IMG/VR virus record: IMGVR_UViG_3300021339_000002
Coordinates: 1 to 45,174 of that record
DNA from: a virus
DNA: 45,174 nt
Reading direction: 5' to 3' (one strand)
This document shows, in pieces, positions 15,291-22,423 of this stretch. Made by a program: the position numbers and the translations under genes. Within the stretch, counting starts at the first letter, position 1. Every line of letters starts with the position of its first letter. The notes beneath the pieces were generated by a model that was not told the DNA's origin, did no database searches, and worked only from the letters and a program-made list of their open reading frames with translations.

Positions 15291-16706
15291 ATGAAAAAAA
15301 TACAAGGCATTTACGAGGAGAACGGGTACACAAAAATCCGTATCTGGATTGGGCCTAAGCGCAATCCCGATGGCGGGTTCAATCCGCCATACCGTCGCAG
15401 CATGGGTGTCTACAATAACGAAAACATCCAGCGTGCGAAAAACCACATTGACAATATCAGGCGCGACCTCCAGAAGGGCATTCGTCCAATGCCGGAACCT
15501 GAGCCGGTCGTCGTCCCTATGGTTTGCGACATCTATTATAAGCGCCACTGGGTTAATAAGCGCGGTCGTTCGGCTGAGAGTATCCGCAATGTCGGCTACA
15601 AGCTCAATTTCTTCCGCACGTATTGGAAAACCCGGGCCTGGCACACCATTAATTCGCAGGACATCGAAGAGTATATGGTCTGGCGCAAAAGGCAGAAGGG
15701 GCCCAAGGGCGAACCTATAGCCGATGGCACGGTAGACAACGAACTCAATCTCCTTTCATCCATGTTCACAATGATGCGAGAGTGGAATAACCGCCGAGAG
15801 ATCGGCCCCTACTCCTTGCCGACCACTGTCGAGGGAATTCCCTACAATCCAGTCGAGTGCATCGAGAGAGATTCTTTGGTCGGAACCAAGCGCGAACGGG
15901 TCGCCACATTGGAGGAACTCTGCAAGGTTAAGGCTTATTGCAACGAGCATGATCCAGACATGTGGCATTGGATTACGCGGGCGATCATTACCGGACTTAG
16001 AAAGACGGATCTATCCATGGTGAATGGACTTGCCGATGTCCGCGGGGTTCTCTCTAAGAGCAAAGAAAAGAAGCTCTTTAGGTTTCTTCTCGACTTCTCC
16101 GTGAGGTTGCAGGACAAGAACTTCACCGGCCGCTGGAATAACCTTCGTGAAGCGTGCGATATGATGGACTTCCATTGGCACGATTGGCGCCATACCTCAG
16201 CCACGATGCTCAAGTTTCTAGGTTTTAGCGATAAACAGATTCAAGAATTCCTGCACCATACCTCCGAGGAGCAGACACGGGACTACATTAACACGGGAGG
16301 CAAACACCTGGAGCCGCAAGTTAAGGCTCTCCAAGGGAGTTTGGATGGAGTTTCCCAAAGTGTTCCGCCATCTCTCCCCCAAGACGCCAGCAAGAAGGTC
16401 TGCTTGGGCTGTGGCGAGCTAAAGCCCCTGGAAGCGTATGGAAAGCACTCAGCCTTCAAAAGCGGCCTGAATTCGCGTTGTAGGGCCTGTAATTACAAAG
16501 CGACCAAAGAACAACGTCAGCGAAACCCCGCAGCCCGCGCCAAGGAATACGCCAAGAAGCAGTCGCGGTCCCTTAACTCAGCGGTAGAGTGCCTCCCTCA
16601 CACGGAGGAAGTCGCAAGTTCGAATCTTGCAGGGACCACCATTTCAGAGAAGGATCGTAGTGTCTCAAAAAGTGTCTCAATTTCGAAAACTGTAGGGCAC
16701 TCTTGA
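15291..16706 (+). CDS. int: Tyrosine integrase with C-terminal zinc ribbon; 3' end contains a tRNA sequence
   Basis: A 471-aa site-specific tyrosine recombinase. Catalytic residues can be read: Arg237 in TGLRKTDL, a Lys in the SKSKEKK hairpin, His297-x-x-Arg300 in HDWRH, His322/323 in LHHTS and nucleophile Tyr332 in TRDYIN. The N-terminal part resembles an arm-binding domain (YRRSMGVYNNENIQRAK) plus a SAM-like core-binding domain. After Tyr332 there is an extra domain with CxxC at 371/374 and CxxC at 397/400 (CLGCGELKPL, CRACNYK), like the zinc ribbon in front of some phage HNH/endonuclease VII proteins. Codons 426-451 are a complete tRNA gene. Crossover in that tRNA would change or cut off the protein's last residues in the prophage. 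Confidence 0.9.
   Translation: MKKIQGIYEENGYTKIRIWIGPKRNPDGGFNPPYRRSMGVYNNENIQRAKNHIDNIRRDLQKGIRPMPEPEPVVVPMVCDIYYKRHWVNKRGRSAESIRNVGYKLNFFRTYWKTRAWHTINSQDIEEYMVWRKRQKGPKGEPIADGTVDNELNLLSSMFTMMREWNNRREIGPYSLPTTVEGIPYNPVECIERDSLVGTKRERVATLEELCKVKAYCNEHDPDMWHWITRAIITGLRKTDLSMVNGLADVRGVLSKSKEKKLFRFLLDFSVRLQDKNFTGRWNNLREACDMMDFHWHDWRHTSATMLKFLGFSDKQIQEFLHHTSEEQTRDYINTGGKHLEPQVKALQGSLDGVSQSVPPSLPQDASKKVCLGCGELKPLEAYGKHSAFKSGLNSRCRACNYKATKEQRQRNPAARAKEYAKKQSRSLNSAVECLPHTEEVASSNLAGTTISEKDRSVSKSVSISKTVGHS
16567..16641 (+). tRNA. tRNA-Val (CAC), full-length, inside int; probable attP core
   Basis: A complete cloverleaf can be drawn. The acceptor stem is GGTCCCT/AGGGACC, the D stem ACTC/GAGT, the anticodon stem CCTCC/GGAGG with a 7-base loop CTCACAC (anticodon CAC at 16599-16601), the T stem GCAAG/CTTGC with loop TTCGAAT, and CCA is encoded (16639-16641). 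It lies wholly within the integrase reading frame. Integrases that target tRNA genes keep a copy of the tRNA 3' part as attP, normally next to int. Here the entire tRNA is present, so it may be both a functional tRNA and the attachment core. Upstream promoter elements were not seen. Confidence 0.9.
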
Positions 16707-16903
16707 GACGGTAAATGCAATTTTTTCAAGCTATCCTCACACTTTTGTGACTAGATCATTTGGCGAGTGTCTTTATGTATCTTACCGACGACGTGTAAAA
16801 TCTGGTGGTATCTAGAAGGAGTCGGAAGTGCCTTTCCTGGTGTCTCAAAGTCGTGTCTCAAGAAACTTAACACTTACTTAACAAGTATCTAGTGGTATCT
16901 TGG
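16659..16903. promoter_or_regulatory. attP arm region with repeated binding boxes
   Basis: After the tRNA, AGTGTCTCAA occurs at 16659-16668 and 16671-16680, and GTGTCTCAA at 16840-16848 and 16853-16861, i.e. two pairs with 12-13 base spacing. A partial inverted copy (TTGAGAC) lies at 16703-16709. A second box type occurs at 16807-16815 (GGTATCTAG), 16884-16892 (AGTATCTAG) and 16895-16900 (GTATCT within GGTATCTTGG). The 240 bases between int and the next gene hold no ORF. The pattern fits arm-type integrase sites and Xis/accessory sites. This is inferred from repetition and position. Confidence 0.55.
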
Positions 16904-16940
16904 CTTGAATCGTCCCTTTTCTTTTGCTTCAATGACATAA

Positions 16941-16949
16941 CATATTATG
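16941..16949. promoter_or_regulatory. CATAWTATG palindrome at the start of the accessory block
   Basis: CATATTATG, a 9-base palindrome, overlaps the ATG of the following gene and is preceded by ATAA. It is identical to the box at 23369-23377. It may be an operator, or a -10 for a very short leader. Confidence 0.4.
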
Positions 16950-17348
16950 CTAACAGCGGCGACAAAGACGGTCGACCGAATCCTAGCCTTCAGGGACGAG
17001 CGCTTCCCGGTCCAAACGAATTGCGCTTGTCGGCTGCGGGTCTGGCAGCTCAAAAATGGTAGTAACGTGGTCATGGCAACCGAGCTTGAGCCCTCTCCGG
17101 GAGCCAGCGTGACCAATACGGCCGAGACCTGGGCCGCTGAGGCGTGCCGGCAGTACAACCTCAACCCCTTCAAGACAATTTTCATTGAGAATTACGACCG
17201 CCGCGAGGGCACCACGGATCCGTCTTTTCCTTCCGAAAGCTTTGATTTTGTAATCTTCCGTTGGGACAGCGGAAAGGCCACTATGGCGAAATGGCGACAT
17301 GCTGGCCGCGCTACCGTGGAATCACTAATTGGCGAAAAGTTGCCATGA
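16947..17348 (+). CDS. Accessory protein of unknown function
   Basis: A 133-aa soluble protein. The start ATG 16947 lies in the CATATTATG box without a ribosome site, so the mRNA may be nearly leaderless or the true start later. It has mixed alpha/beta composition with SFDFVIFRWDSGKATMAKWR near the end and a Cys pair (CAC) at about residues 26-28. Not recognised. It is the first gene after attP and therefore lies near a prophage end when integrated. Confidence 0.5.
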   Translation: MLTAATKTVDRILAFRDERFPVQTNCACRLRVWQLKNGSNVVMATELEPSPGASVTNTAETWAAEACRQYNLNPFKTIFIENYDRREGTTDPSFPSESFDFVIFRWDSGKATMAKWRHAGRATVESLIGEKLP

Positions 17349-17455
17349 ACGATCCAATAGACATCGGGGTTGTGGGCGGGTTAATCCTATTTGTCGTGTT
17401 GATTTTGGTGGTCCTTCGCTCGAAGGAAAAGCGCAAGGATGAGGTGGCGGATTGA
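17345..17455 (+). CDS. 36-aa single-span membrane peptide
   Basis: ATG 17345 overlaps the preceding stop (ATGA). The peptide has one hydrophobic helix (GVVGGLILFVVLILVVL) followed by a basic RSKEKRK stretch, so the C-terminus should be cytoplasmic. It is similar in size to phage membrane micropeptides; function unknown. Confidence 0.5.
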   Translation: MNDPIDIGVVGGLILFVVLILVVLRSKEKRKDEVAD

Positions 17456-17729
17456 GCTGCACAGAGGCGCTACTTTTGGACTGGCGACGGGCGGCGGGGA
17501 AGTGATTGATAAAGCCTATTGTCGACGCTGCGGTGCAGAGTGTGATGCTTGGAAAATTATTACTGGCTACAGCGGGACAACTGGTAAGCCTTTGGTTGAT
17601 GAGGTTTACCGTTGCCGGAGATATCGTTGGTGGGACTGGATTCCCGTTCTATTTGGCATGAGCGAACACTTCCACAGACACGAGTGGACAAAAGGCAAAG
17701 TGATCGAAGAACGCAAGGCGGGCAAGTGA
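17439..17729 (+). CDS. Zinc-ribbon-like small protein
   Basis: A 96-aa protein from ATG 17439. CRRCGAEC and a later single C (YRCRRY), with His residues in FHRHEW, could bind zinc. The central part is aromatic (YRWWDWIPVLFGM). Not recognised. It overlaps the membrane-peptide gene by 17 bases. Confidence 0.45.
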   Translation: MRWRIELHRGATFGLATGGGEVIDKAYCRRCGAECDAWKIITGYSGTTGKPLVDEVYRCRRYRWWDWIPVLFGMSEHFHRHEWTKGKVIEERKAGK

Positions 17730-17773
17730 GGTTTATAGTTGATAGTTTACAGTAAACCATCGGGGGGAAAGCT

Positions 17774-17992
17774 GTGAGCGTAGAAATCATTTACACCTGT
17801 GACCTCTGCGGGCAGAAGGGGCATTGTACCGAGGCTCCGTCGAAGGAATGCATTAAGGCTCTGAAAGCTGTGATCGACAAATTAGAGAGTGAAGTCAGAG
17901 GCCTTGAGCGTCTTAAGGACAAACCGCGTGATCCAGTTAGAGAATATTTTGGTGATAAACCAAATTGGAATTTAGGCATGAGCAAGCCATGA
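17774..17992 (+). CDS. Zinc-knuckle small protein
   Basis: A 72-aa protein from GTG 17774. CDLCGQKGHC is a zinc-finger-like knuckle, followed by a helical coiled segment (LKAVIDKLESEVRGLERL). A GGTTTA...TAAACC inverted repeat (17729-17757) lies just upstream. Function unknown. Confidence 0.5.
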   Translation: MSVEIIYTCDLCGQKGHCTEAPSKECIKALKAVIDKLESEVRGLERLKDKPRDPVREYFGDKPNWNLGMSKP

Positions 17993-18162
17993 GCCTTCCG
18001 GCGTGGGCACAAAAGGAAATGTTGCTCTGCGACTGTGCCGGTTGCGAGTACGCCATACACATGAGCGATGCCCTCTCTATCGCGTGGGCGGCGTTGAAGC
18101 CACTGGCGGTTGCGTCGTCGGAAGTTAGAAACGCCATGCGCCGCATCGAGGAAATGAAATGA
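17989..18162 (+). CDS. Small protein with CDCAGC cluster
   Basis: A 57-aa protein, with ATG 17989 overlapping the previous stop. CDCAGC gives three closely spaced cysteines, then a helix of alanines (ALSIAWAALKPLAVAS). Not recognised. It is coupled to its neighbours by ATGA-type overlaps. Confidence 0.45.
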   Translation: MSLPAWAQKEMLLCDCAGCEYAIHMSDALSIAWAALKPLAVASSEVRNAMRRIEEMK

Positions 18163-18365
18163 CGCCAATCAAATGCTTTTCAGAAATGACCATCGACCTT
18201 GGTTCAACCGCATATCTTCATATCGCAGAAGACAGCGATGGGGATTGGAATGTGAAGATCGGCAATCCTCACCATATCCGCATTGGAGTCGAAGGACCCA
18301 CGGGCGGCATCCATTTTCGTTATGTGAAAGACCTTATCAACTGCATCGAGGGGCTGGGGAAGTAG
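18159..18365 (+). CDS. Small beta-rich protein
   Basis: A 68-aa protein starting in an ATGA overlap. It is predicted beta-rich (TAYLHIAEDSDGDWNVKI) and ends with a short helix. No recognised motif. Confidence 0.45.
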   Translation: MTPIKCFSEMTIDLGSTAYLHIAEDSDGDWNVKIGNPHHIRIGVEGPTGGIHFRYVKDLINCIEGLGK

Positions 18366-18452
18366 TGGTTTCCGACGGGAAACGCCGACATATGGGCGTA
18401 ACATTCAGGGGCTAAATATGGAGGTAGAAAGAGATGGAAAAAGGAGACCCAA

Positions 18453-18584
18453 ATGAATTGTCCTGCCTGTGATCTTAAACCGCCGCCAAAACTTGTGAAA
18501 ACACGGAACCCGCTCACTGGCATATGGTATTACCATTGCCCGAAATGCGACTACTGTGATCCGCCTAAAGGATCAGGCGCATGA
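18453..18584 (+). CDS. 43-aa zinc-ribbon peptide
   Basis: ATG 18453 follows AAAAGGAG. CPAC and CPKCDYC flank a beta hairpin (NPLTGIWYYHCPKC), a minimal zinc ribbon. It overlaps the next start (ATGA). Small zinc-ribbon peptides recur through this accessory block. Confidence 0.5.
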   Translation: MNCPACDLKPPPKLVKTRNPLTGIWYYHCPKCDYCDPPKGSGA

Positions 18585-19069
18585 AACCCGCCTCCGAAGT
18601 GGCTGAGGAAATCTATGCCGAAGCTGAGTTCTTCCAAATGGATTGTCTTGGGAAAAAGCAGTTCGTGGGCGTTGTTACCCAAGCCCTCACCGAGTTTGCC
18701 GAGGAGCGGGTGAAGGAAGCCTATGAGACTACGGGCGAACGATGCGGGGCTCATGTGGCACAGGCCCGCGCCGAAGGCAAGGAAGAATGTGACGAGCGGA
18801 TCAATAAAGTCCTCGGAAAGAAATGGAATCACATGGAAAAGCATTGGCGCGCCGAAGCTCTGGAAGAGGCGGCGAAGGTGGCGGAGTCCTTAAGCGAGCC
18901 ATGGCAGGGCGGCGAGGTATCGCCGTTAGAACAAGGCATGGGCCGGATGATTGCAAAGCACATCCGCGCCCGCAAGGGCAAGGCGTGCCATGCCGACAGT
19001 CATGGGATTCACCATGCTGATCCCTGCGATTGTAAAAGTGGCCCGATGGAACCAGAAGGCAAGCCGTGA
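18581..19069 (+). CDS. Helical accessory protein
   Basis: A 162-aa Ala/Glu-rich, mostly helical protein. The N-terminal 100 residues look like a continuous amphipathic or coiled region (EFAEERVKEAYETTGERCG), and the C-terminus has a His/Cys-rich patch (CHADSHGIHHADPCDC) that could bind metal. Not recognised. Confidence 0.45.
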   Translation: MKPASEVAEEIYAEAEFFQMDCLGKKQFVGVVTQALTEFAEERVKEAYETTGERCGAHVAQARAEGKEECDERINKVLGKKWNHMEKHWRAEALEEAAKVAESLSEPWQGGEVSPLEQGMGRMIAKHIRARKGKACHADSHGIHHADPCDCKSGPMEPEGKP

Positions 19070-19250
19070 CAGATTTGGGGGATGCTACTCGGGAGTACGG
19101 ACCCAGTAACCAACCTGAAAGAATGTTGGCACTAGTCTGGGCCATCCCCTTTCCCTTTGGCCCTCTGTTGAGCGGGACCAGGAGCGCACTAAGTTAACGA
19201 TAGGCGCTAAGACTCACGCGAAAAGGTCATAACTTGAGAGGGCCTTTGAT

Positions 19251-19351
19251 TTGAGCGCGGCGTATGAGCGGCGGCCAGGAGTCGCAGTTCAGCAACCTGG
19301 ATTATGGGTGCGACCGTACAGAACACGGCGGCTGGACTGGCCCGCGCTCAA
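19251..19351 (+). ncRNA. Candidate structured RNA (multi-stem)
   Basis: In the 333-base gap 19070-19402 there is no convincing gene. A long closing stem TTGAGCGCG (19251-19259) pairs with CGCGCTCAA (19343-19351). Inside it, GGCCAG (19273-19278) pairs with CTGGCC (19337-19342) and GTCGCA (19281-19286) with TGCGAC (19309-19314), and a small hairpin CCGT/ACGG lies at 19314-19328. The nested perfect stems suggest a folded RNA or a DNA site. The strand is not certain; + is assumed because the flanking genes are rightward. Family not recognised. Confidence 0.45.
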
Positions 19352-19402
19352 CCATATCGGTGACGCTACCGAATTGGGCGGTAGCACGACACGGAGAATG
19401 AC

Positions 19403-19723
19403 GTGATCGACGAAAAGAAGCTGGCGGAGTGGAGACAACATTTTGAGGAAGATTGCGATGGCACTTGTGGGCGTACCAAGGAAATATTGGACACCCTCGA
19501 AGTCCTCTGGAAAGAAAACGCCGCCCTCAGAGCGCGCCGGGAAAAGGACAAGGTGTATATCGAAACCTACCTTCAGCCCAGGATGGCAAAGCTAAGGGCG
19601 GTGGCGCGGACGGGGGAACCTTTGATGGCCGCATTAAAGAACATCATCGTCGATCCAATGTACTACATGTCTCTGGAGCGTAACTTCGAAAACGCCCTGG
19701 CGGCGCTAAAGGAGGAGTCATGA
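19403..19723 (+). CDS. Small helical protein of unknown function
   Basis: A 106-aa protein from GTG 19403; GGAGA lies upstream. It is mostly helical with a Cys pair (CDGTCG) near residue 20. No domain recognised. It is followed directly by the gene at 19720 with an ATGA overlap. Confidence 0.45.
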   Translation: MIDEKKLAEWRQHFEEDCDGTCGRTKEILDTLEVLWKENAALRARREKDKVYIETYLQPRMAKLRAVARTGEPLMAALKNIIVDPMYYMSLERNFENALAALKEES

Positions 19724-19962
19724 AAGACGAAATTGTCGTGAAATTCTGGGAAAAGGGAGGATGCTGCGATGGTTCGTTGGAGCATTTTGAGGGCCATCTT
19801 ATGCAGCATCTTAAGAAACTTGGAAAACCCGTTATCATGGATTTTCTTGTTGCCATGAACAAAGCCCTAAAGGGGGGCGGCGGCGTGACCCTGGATACCC
19901 GTAACGGGTTTGTGCGGTATGACCCGCCTGGCGGCGTTCCAGAGACGAGGGGGCACGCATGA
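19720..19962 (+). CDS. Small protein of unknown function
   Basis: An 80-aa protein with an ATGA overlap to the previous gene. Contains GGCCDGSLEHFEGHLM and a Gly-rich segment (KGGGGVTL). The Cys-Cys pair and His residues might bind metal. Not recognised. Confidence 0.4.
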   Translation: MKDEIVVKFWEKGGCCDGSLEHFEGHLMQHLKKLGKPVIMDFLVAMNKALKGGGGVTLDTRNGFVRYDPPGGVPETRGHA

Positions 19963-19974
19963 TGGCTTCCAACG

Positions 19975-20151
19975 ATGGAGCCCGCAAAGCCTAAGTGCCC
20001 ATTTGACCCGCGGACCTACGAGGGGGAAGCGATGGGGGTCTTCGCTTGCCCTGAGTGCGGACAGATGCAGATCGCGGGCTTGCCTCACACCGATGACCAA
20101 CAGGGTAGCGTCTTTCCCGATAAGGAGCGCATTGGGCCAGGTGGGAAGTAG
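19975..20151 (+). CDS. Small conserved zinc-ribbon phage protein
   Basis: A 58-aa protein from ATG 19975. GVFACPECGQMQIAGLPH matches a widespread short phage/prophage family (MGxFxCPECGxMxxAGLPH) of unknown function. The first Cys is in PKCPFDP. It is the last rightward gene before the leftward operon, with the two stops only 8 bases apart. Confidence 0.6.
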   Translation: MEPAKPKCPFDPRTYEGEAMGVFACPECGQMQIAGLPHTDDQQGSVFPDKERIGPGGK

Positions 20152-20174
20152 AGGGGGGACTACTTTTTCTTTTT
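20146..20174 (+). terminator. Weak intrinsic terminator at the convergent gene junction
   Basis: AAGTAG (20146-20151, including the TAG stop), loop AGGGGGGA, CTACTT (20160-20165), then TTTCTTTTT. The stem is AT-rich and short, but the T-rich tract follows at the right place for rightward transcripts. Confidence 0.45.
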
Positions 20175-20426
20175 GGCCTGGGCTACCAGTTGGTTGATGT
20201 ACTCCCAGGGTTTGAGGCCCAGCTTTTCCGCTTCCTTGTCGATCTGAGGATCCAAGGCGTCGACAAATTCAAAACAGTGGACGAAGAGGGGGGAAAGTTC
20301 CGGCCTCCCGTCCTTGTCAACGAACCCCTGGCGCTTGGCGGCGACGTCTAGGCGCCCTCCCCGTTCTTCTGCGGCGCTGCCTGACCCGTAGTAAATCGTG
20401 ACTCTTCCAATGATCTTGAGGTTCAT
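20160..20426 (-). CDS. Small Lys-rich protein, last gene of the leftward operon
   Basis: An 88-aa protein from ATG 20426 with AAAGGAGA upstream. It begins with a strand (MNLKIIGRVTIYYG) and ends with a helix and a KKKK tail. The segment DPQIDKEAEKLGLKPWEYINQL resembles helices seen in small phage proteins, without a known function. Confidence 0.45.
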   Translation of the reverse strand: MNLKIIGRVTIYYGSGSAAEERGGRLDVAAKRQGFVDKDGRPELSPLFVHCFEFVDALDPQIDKEAEKLGLKPWEYINQLVAQAKKKK

Positions 20427-20466
20427 AAAATCTCCTTTCTGTTTGGCATAGGTTCCCGGTGGTATC

Positions 20467-20814
20467 TCAAGCGAACCAGTCTGGCTCGCGAGGTTTGGGC
20501 GGGGTAGCCTTCTCGATGGCCTGGTTTCCTAGCTGTAGGGCTGTCCAAGGTTTCCCGCTTTTTGAGGGAAGAAAATCGTTATCCCTGACTAGCACCATCG
20601 CGAAGAGTACGTCAATGGCCTTCTGTTGGGCCTTACACGCCCCAAGAAGGTCGGCCGCGGCCTCATGCAACGGACAGAGGAACAGCGCGGCTCCCGCCTC
20701 GTCGCCCTTCCAGCCGTCGGCGTTGAGCGTACATCCACAATCGGCGCGGCCCTGGGTCTCATCATCCTGCAACCAAATATACGGTTCCCTCGGTGCGGCT
20801 GTTTTGGCATTCAT
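20467..20814 (-). CDS. Small conserved phage-type protein with a CxC...CPLH motif
   Basis: A 115-aa protein from ATG 20814. ADCGCTLNADG and LCPLHEAAADLL form a metal-binding-like pattern common in small phage proteins that start with PLH-type helices. Its 5' end overlaps the 3' end of the exported-protein gene by 4 bases. Confidence 0.5.
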   Translation of the reverse strand: MNAKTAAPREPYIWLQDDETQGRADCGCTLNADGWKGDEAGAALFLCPLHEAAADLLGACKAQQKAIDVLFAMVLVRDNDFLPSKSGKPWTALQLGNQAIEKATPPKPREPDWFA

Positions 20815-21335
20815 TTTACGGCCTCCTTGCGTCTGATTTCTTCTAGGGCCCGGAAAATATCCCCGGTGTTTTCGGTAGTGGTGTCCGTCGCAATTGCGGG
20901 CTCAACAGGGTCCGCCGCCTTAGCGTCAACTCCGGCCTGTAATTCCTGCTGAGCCTGGAGGCCTCGGAGCATAAGATCAGCCTTGCGCTCCTCAAAATCG
21001 CTTGCCGCTTGCCGTTGCTCGGCGGCTCTGGCACCGATAGCCATTCCATCGGTAAGTCCGGTGCCAAGTGCGGCCCCCGGGCTCTGGTAGGTTGGCCTGG
21101 CTGCCGGCGCGGGGGCACTAACACCTGACCCGTATTGACCATAGGGATTATTAACGCTGGTAGGGCTGTACTTGCTGCCGTACGGCCCGGAGGGATTGGA
21201 AGTTGACTCTGGGTCGTACTGGCTTGCCCCTGTCTTCCCGAGATACTGTCCGTCCTCAGCGTAGATTTTTGTCTCAGCGGCCATGGCATAGGTTCCTGAC
21301 AATACTAGGACCAAAGTCATTAATTTTACGTTCAT
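20811..21335 (-). CDS. Exported moron protein with NPYGxYGS repeats and C-terminal DIFRALEEIR motif
   Basis: A 174-aa protein from ATG 21335, with AGGAGG upstream. A signal peptide (MTLVLVLSGTYAMAAET) predicts export. The mature part has the DGxYLGK...NPxGPYGSKYSP...NNPYGQYGS repeat pattern typical of periplasmic or secreted Gram-negative proteins, then a Pro/Ala-rich linker and a Gln/Ala-rich helical segment. Residues 159-168 are DIFRALEEIR, the same short motif found four times in the polyvalent protein. Its place in an operon separate from the structural genes suggests expression from the prophage. Function unknown; envelope alteration in the lysogen is a possibility. Confidence 0.6.
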   Translation of the reverse strand: MNVKLMTLVLVLSGTYAMAAETKIYAEDGQYLGKTGASQYDPESTSNPSGPYGSKYSPTSVNNPYGQYGSGVSAPAPAARPTYQSPGAALGTGLTDGMAIGARAAEQRQAASDFEERKADLMLRGLQAQQELQAGVDAKAADPVEPAIATDTTTENTGDIFRALEEIRRKEAVK

Positions 21336-21466
21336 GGTAAGACCTCCTGTAAGATTTTGAACCTGGTAAATTCCAGTGATTCCTGCATTGCTTGAGCATG
21401 AGACAGGCCAACGGCGGCGACAATCCATGCTCCATTTACCAGGACTTCCAGTCGATAGCTTGTCAT
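21332..21466 (-). CDS. 44-aa small protein
   Basis: ATG 21466 follows AAGGAGG. It overlaps both the upstream stop (TGA 21463-21465) and the next start (ATG 21333-21335). The short helix-rich peptide begins MTSYRLEVLVNGAWIV. The two coupled overlaps support it as a real gene. Confidence 0.55.
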   Translation of the reverse strand: MTSYRLEVLVNGAWIVAAVGLSHAQAMQESLEFTRFKILQEVLP

Positions 21467-21666
21467 TTCAAGACCTCCTTACAGGCGCAGGGCCCTGCGT
21501 GCAGCCCCGTCGCACAACCGTACTGTCTGTTCTCCAGCTTCTTAACGACATCCCGAACGTCCCCCATGAGCCCTAAGTACCGGGCATGGGTGATATACTT
21601 TGCGCCCCAAGCGTCCTGAATCTTGTGGAGGACTTCCAAACTTTCCGATTCAAGCGGGGAGAGCAT
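21463..21666 (-). CDS. Small protein of unknown function
   Basis: A 67-aa protein from ATG 21666. A helical segment (LEVLHKIQDAWGAKYI) leads to YGCATGLHAGPCACK with three cysteines at the C-terminus, a possible metal site. Not recognised. Confidence 0.45.
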   Translation of the reverse strand: MLSPLESESLEVLHKIQDAWGAKYITHARYLGLMGDVRDVVKKLENRQYGCATGLHAGPCACKEVLK

Positions 21667-21669
21667 GGG

Positions 21670-21942
21670 TTATTTGGCCTCGGATTTGGCGATGGCTTTT
21701 TCAATCCGATGGTAAAGATCCTCAGATAAGCCGGGATGCCGACATTCGCGCAGAAGGGCTACCAACTCCTCATGACAATTAACCGCCCGCACGATGAAGG
21801 CGGCGTTGGCTTGAGAGGTTTCTGGTGAAAGAAACGATGACGAAGAATCAACGATAGAAACGTCTGACCCGTCGTGTTCGTGCCCGTAAACCTTAGTACC
21901 GTCCCATAATTTCCACGGCGTCGGCGTATGTTCCGTTTTCAT
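21670..21942 (-). CDS. Conserved phage protein, HTPTPW family
   Basis: A 90-aa protein beginning near HTPTPWKLWDG, followed by ANAAFIVRAVNCHEELVALL. This pattern is very common in small prophage-encoded proteins of unknown function. A paralogue lies immediately upstream at 21939, with which it overlaps by 4 bases. Confidence 0.65.
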   Translation of the reverse strand: MKTEHTPTPWKLWDGTKVYGHEHDGSDVSIVDSSSSFLSPETSQANAAFIVRAVNCHEELVALLRECRHPGLSEDLYHRIEKAIAKSEAK

Positions 21943-22262
21943 AGGGCCTCCGCTTTAACAATGGCAAGCCTTAGAGCTTTGAAGTCGTCGTACTCCTTGC
22001 CGTCGTCATCATGCGTTTCTTCGCGGTCCTGAGCGTCTAGGAGCAAGCCCTTCGCTGCTTTTAAAAGTTCCGGCGCAGCCGCTATCAGCGCGGCATTAGC
22101 CCGTCGCTGTGAGCGTGTGGGGTAGTCGCCTTCAGGGTCCATCTCTTTACTATTAATGTCCGCGATGTAATGGCACATGCGGCCTTGGGGCGTGATGTAA
22201 ATGCGCCCGTCCATTTCATCGGCTTGCCACGGTCCAGGCGTGTGCTTAGTTTGAGATTTCAT
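21939..22262 (-). CDS. Conserved phage protein, HTPGPW family (paralogue of 21670)
   Basis: A 107-aa protein beginning KHTPGPWQADEMDG, then a beta segment and ANAALIAAAPELLKAAKGLL. It belongs to the same widespread prophage family as its neighbour. Both share the HTPxPW start and the ANAA..A...L helix, indicating tandem duplication. Confidence 0.65.
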   Translation of the reverse strand: MKSQTKHTPGPWQADEMDGRIYITPQGRMCHYIADINSKEMDPEGDYPTRSQRRANAALIAAAPELLKAAKGLLLDAQDREETHDDDGKEYDDFKALRLAIVKAEAL

Positions 22263-22423
22263 ATACGCGCCTCCAATTCTTTAACCAGGAATTCTAATAC
22301 GGCTTGACGGGCATAAGGCATACCGTCAAAACTTGCTGGCGTCCGTTCGTTAATAGCGCGGCATGATTCGTTTGCAATCTTAAGTGCAATGTCATTGGCT
22401 TGACTTTCCCATTTGGATTTCAT
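22259..22423 (-). CDS. Small helical protein
   Basis: A 54-aa protein. The start chosen is ATG 22423, with AAGGGAG upstream; the frame extends further but without a ribosome site. It is helical and amphipathic. Not recognised. Confidence 0.45.
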   Translation of the reverse strand: MKSKWESQANDIALKIANESCRAINERTPASFDGMPYARQAVLEFLVKELEARI

